Shown here one piece after another: positions 63,138 through 64,000 of a stretch of 64,000 nucleotides of DNA. Each line of letters begins with the position of its first letter. Position 1 is the stretch's first letter. The stretch is from Astragalus membranaceus. Its lineage: Eukaryota > Streptophyta > Magnoliopsida > Fabales > Fabaceae. A program made the position numbers and the translations under genes. Under the pieces are notes generated by a model. The model ran no database searches and was not told where the DNA came from. It was given only the letters and a program-made list of their open reading frames with translations. The stretch covers positions 65,640,834 through 65,704,833 of the forward strand of contig CM076849.1 of the NCBI GenBank assembly GCA_039519185.1, written 5' to 3'.

Positions 63138-64000
63138 ATCAGGAATCCCCAACACTCACAGTCCCAGGAGTGCAGCTCTGGTCATTGCAGGCCCAGGATG
63201 ATGATCTTCCTGAAGCTTTACAAGCACTGTTAACTGAATTTGCTGATGTCTTTTCTGAACCACATGATCTCCCTCCTAGAAGGCCAGGATTTAACCATAA
63301 GATCCCCTTCAAGGAGGAAATAACTCCTTTCAATCTGCGGCCAAACAGATACTCCATTGTGCAGAAAGATGTGGTTGACAAGCTGGTGACTGAGATGCTT
63401 GATCAAGGCATTATCAGGCACAGTAAAAGCCCTTATGCCTCTCCTGCTGTGCTGGTCAGAAAGAAGGATGGATCGTGGCGTTTATGTGTTGATTACAGAA
63501 GGTTGAACAAGCACACCATCAAAGATAGATACCCCATTCCACTCATAGAGGATTTAATGGATGAACTGGGATCTGCTACCCTTTTTTCCAAGCTGGATCT
63601 TAGGTCTGGTTTTAACCAGTTAAGAATTGATGCAGGAAATGAGTTTAAGACAGCTTTCAAAACTCATGGAGGCCATTTTGAATACTTGGTTATGCCCTTT
63701 GGGATAAGAAATGCCCCTGCATCATTTCAGGCCTTGATGAATTACATCTTCACTCCATTCTTGAGGAAATTTGTGATAGTGTTTTTTGATGATATACTCG
63801 TGTACAGCCCTACCTTGGAGGCTCATGCTGACCATCTGAGACAGGTTTTTGCCACTGTCAGATCTCACCAGCTGTTCCTCAGGAGGAAGAAATGCCAATT
63901 TGCTACTACTAGGGTGGAATACTTGGGCCATTTCATCTCTCAGGGCTAAGTCTTCACAGATCCTTCCAAGATACAAGCTGTTAAGGATTGGCCGACTCCT
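63122..64000 (+). pseudogene. pol: Reina-type reverse transcriptase, partial
   Basis: RT blocks: LTEFADVFSEPHDLPPRR, SKSPYASPAVLVRKKDGSWR, LCVDYRRLNKHTIKDRYPIP, FSKLDLRSGFNQLRI, LVMPFGIRNAPASFQALMN, active site FFDDILVYSP and VEYLGHFISQG. A TAA at 63947-63949 follows, but VFTDPSKIQAVKDWPTP continues in the same frame to the window edge, so this is a nonsense change. Catalytic Asps are intact. The frameshift from protease lies in the repetitive TTGTTCTTGTTCTT at about 63123-63137. Confidence 0.88.

Larger units (their letters stand above)
61204..64000 (+). mobile_element. Reina-type chromovirus (Ty3/gypsy), cut by window edge
   Basis: Short LTR (61204-61530), primer-binding site, Gag-protease and RT on the plus strand. 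Short LTRs and a compact Gag-pol of this kind fit Reina-type chromoviruses. One nonsense codon in gag, a frameshift before RT and a stop after RT show that it is decayed. RNase H, integrase and the other LTR lie beyond 64000. Confidence 0.8.

Overview
The window is repeat-rich nuclear DNA of a flowering plant. It holds LTR retrotransposons of plant Ty3/gypsy lineages (Ogre/Tat, Athila, Tekay-type chromovirus, Reina-type chromovirus) and Ty1/copia lineages (SIRE-like, an Ale/Retrofit-like one, one of uncertain lineage), a tRNA-derived SINE, two Helitron 3' ends, a CACTA transposon, and decayed plant exons carried inside DNA transposons. A eudicot fits best. Long Ogre-type LTRs and Athila elements would suit a papilionoid legume, but that is inference from general resemblance. 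I see no intact host gene, no rRNA or tRNA gene and no CRISPR. Nearly every long reading frame is a retroelement gene or a shadow of one.

Layout. 1-2748: 3' part of an Ogre-like LTR. 2749-11719: Athila element (+), with gag cut by a Tekay-family LTR fragment (3286-4835), integrase, env-like ORF, 3' untranslated region and 3' LTR. 11720-34244: Tat element on the minus strand with two antisense extra exons beyond pol. It is split by a SIRE-like copia (18487-24158, with a tandem LTR+gag repeat) and by a full-length Tekay chromovirus (24275-33683, minus, 5-bp target duplication). 34245-35390: AT-rich Helitron-like tail. 35424-36122: small inverted-repeat element hosting a SINE. 36197-42199: internally deleted Athila-like element (minus) containing an inverted LTR copy. 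42437-52283: Helitron carrying gene fragments (B3-like, V-ATPase subunit a), itself hosting a 3.06-kb solo LTR and a copia element (minus). 53109-58491: non-autonomous CACTA with a serine-carboxypeptidase exon. 58502-60861: deleted Ale-like copia (minus). 61204-64000: Reina-type chromovirus running off the right edge.

No genes here form an operon or pathway. Each retroelement had its own gag-protease-integrase-RT-RNase H set, and almost all are broken by nonsense codons, frameshifts, deletions or a changed catalytic residue. Clean target duplications support four events: Tekay (CTAGA), solo LTR (CCACC), CACTA (GAA) and SINE (13 bp). The Tat gag frame resumes on either side of the Tekay element, which confirms the nesting order there.

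The least ordinary signals are: an extra ORF antisense to the Tat genome that appears to carry a 79-bp GT-AG intron; 14 exact AATCGATT palindromes upstream of the TATA box of the SIRE-like LTR; a TGCA-NN-TGCA word scattered through coding and non-coding parts of the Athila element; family-specific CpG-palindrome arrays at the same place in related Tekay-type LTRs; and captured plant exons in the CACTA and Helitron elements.
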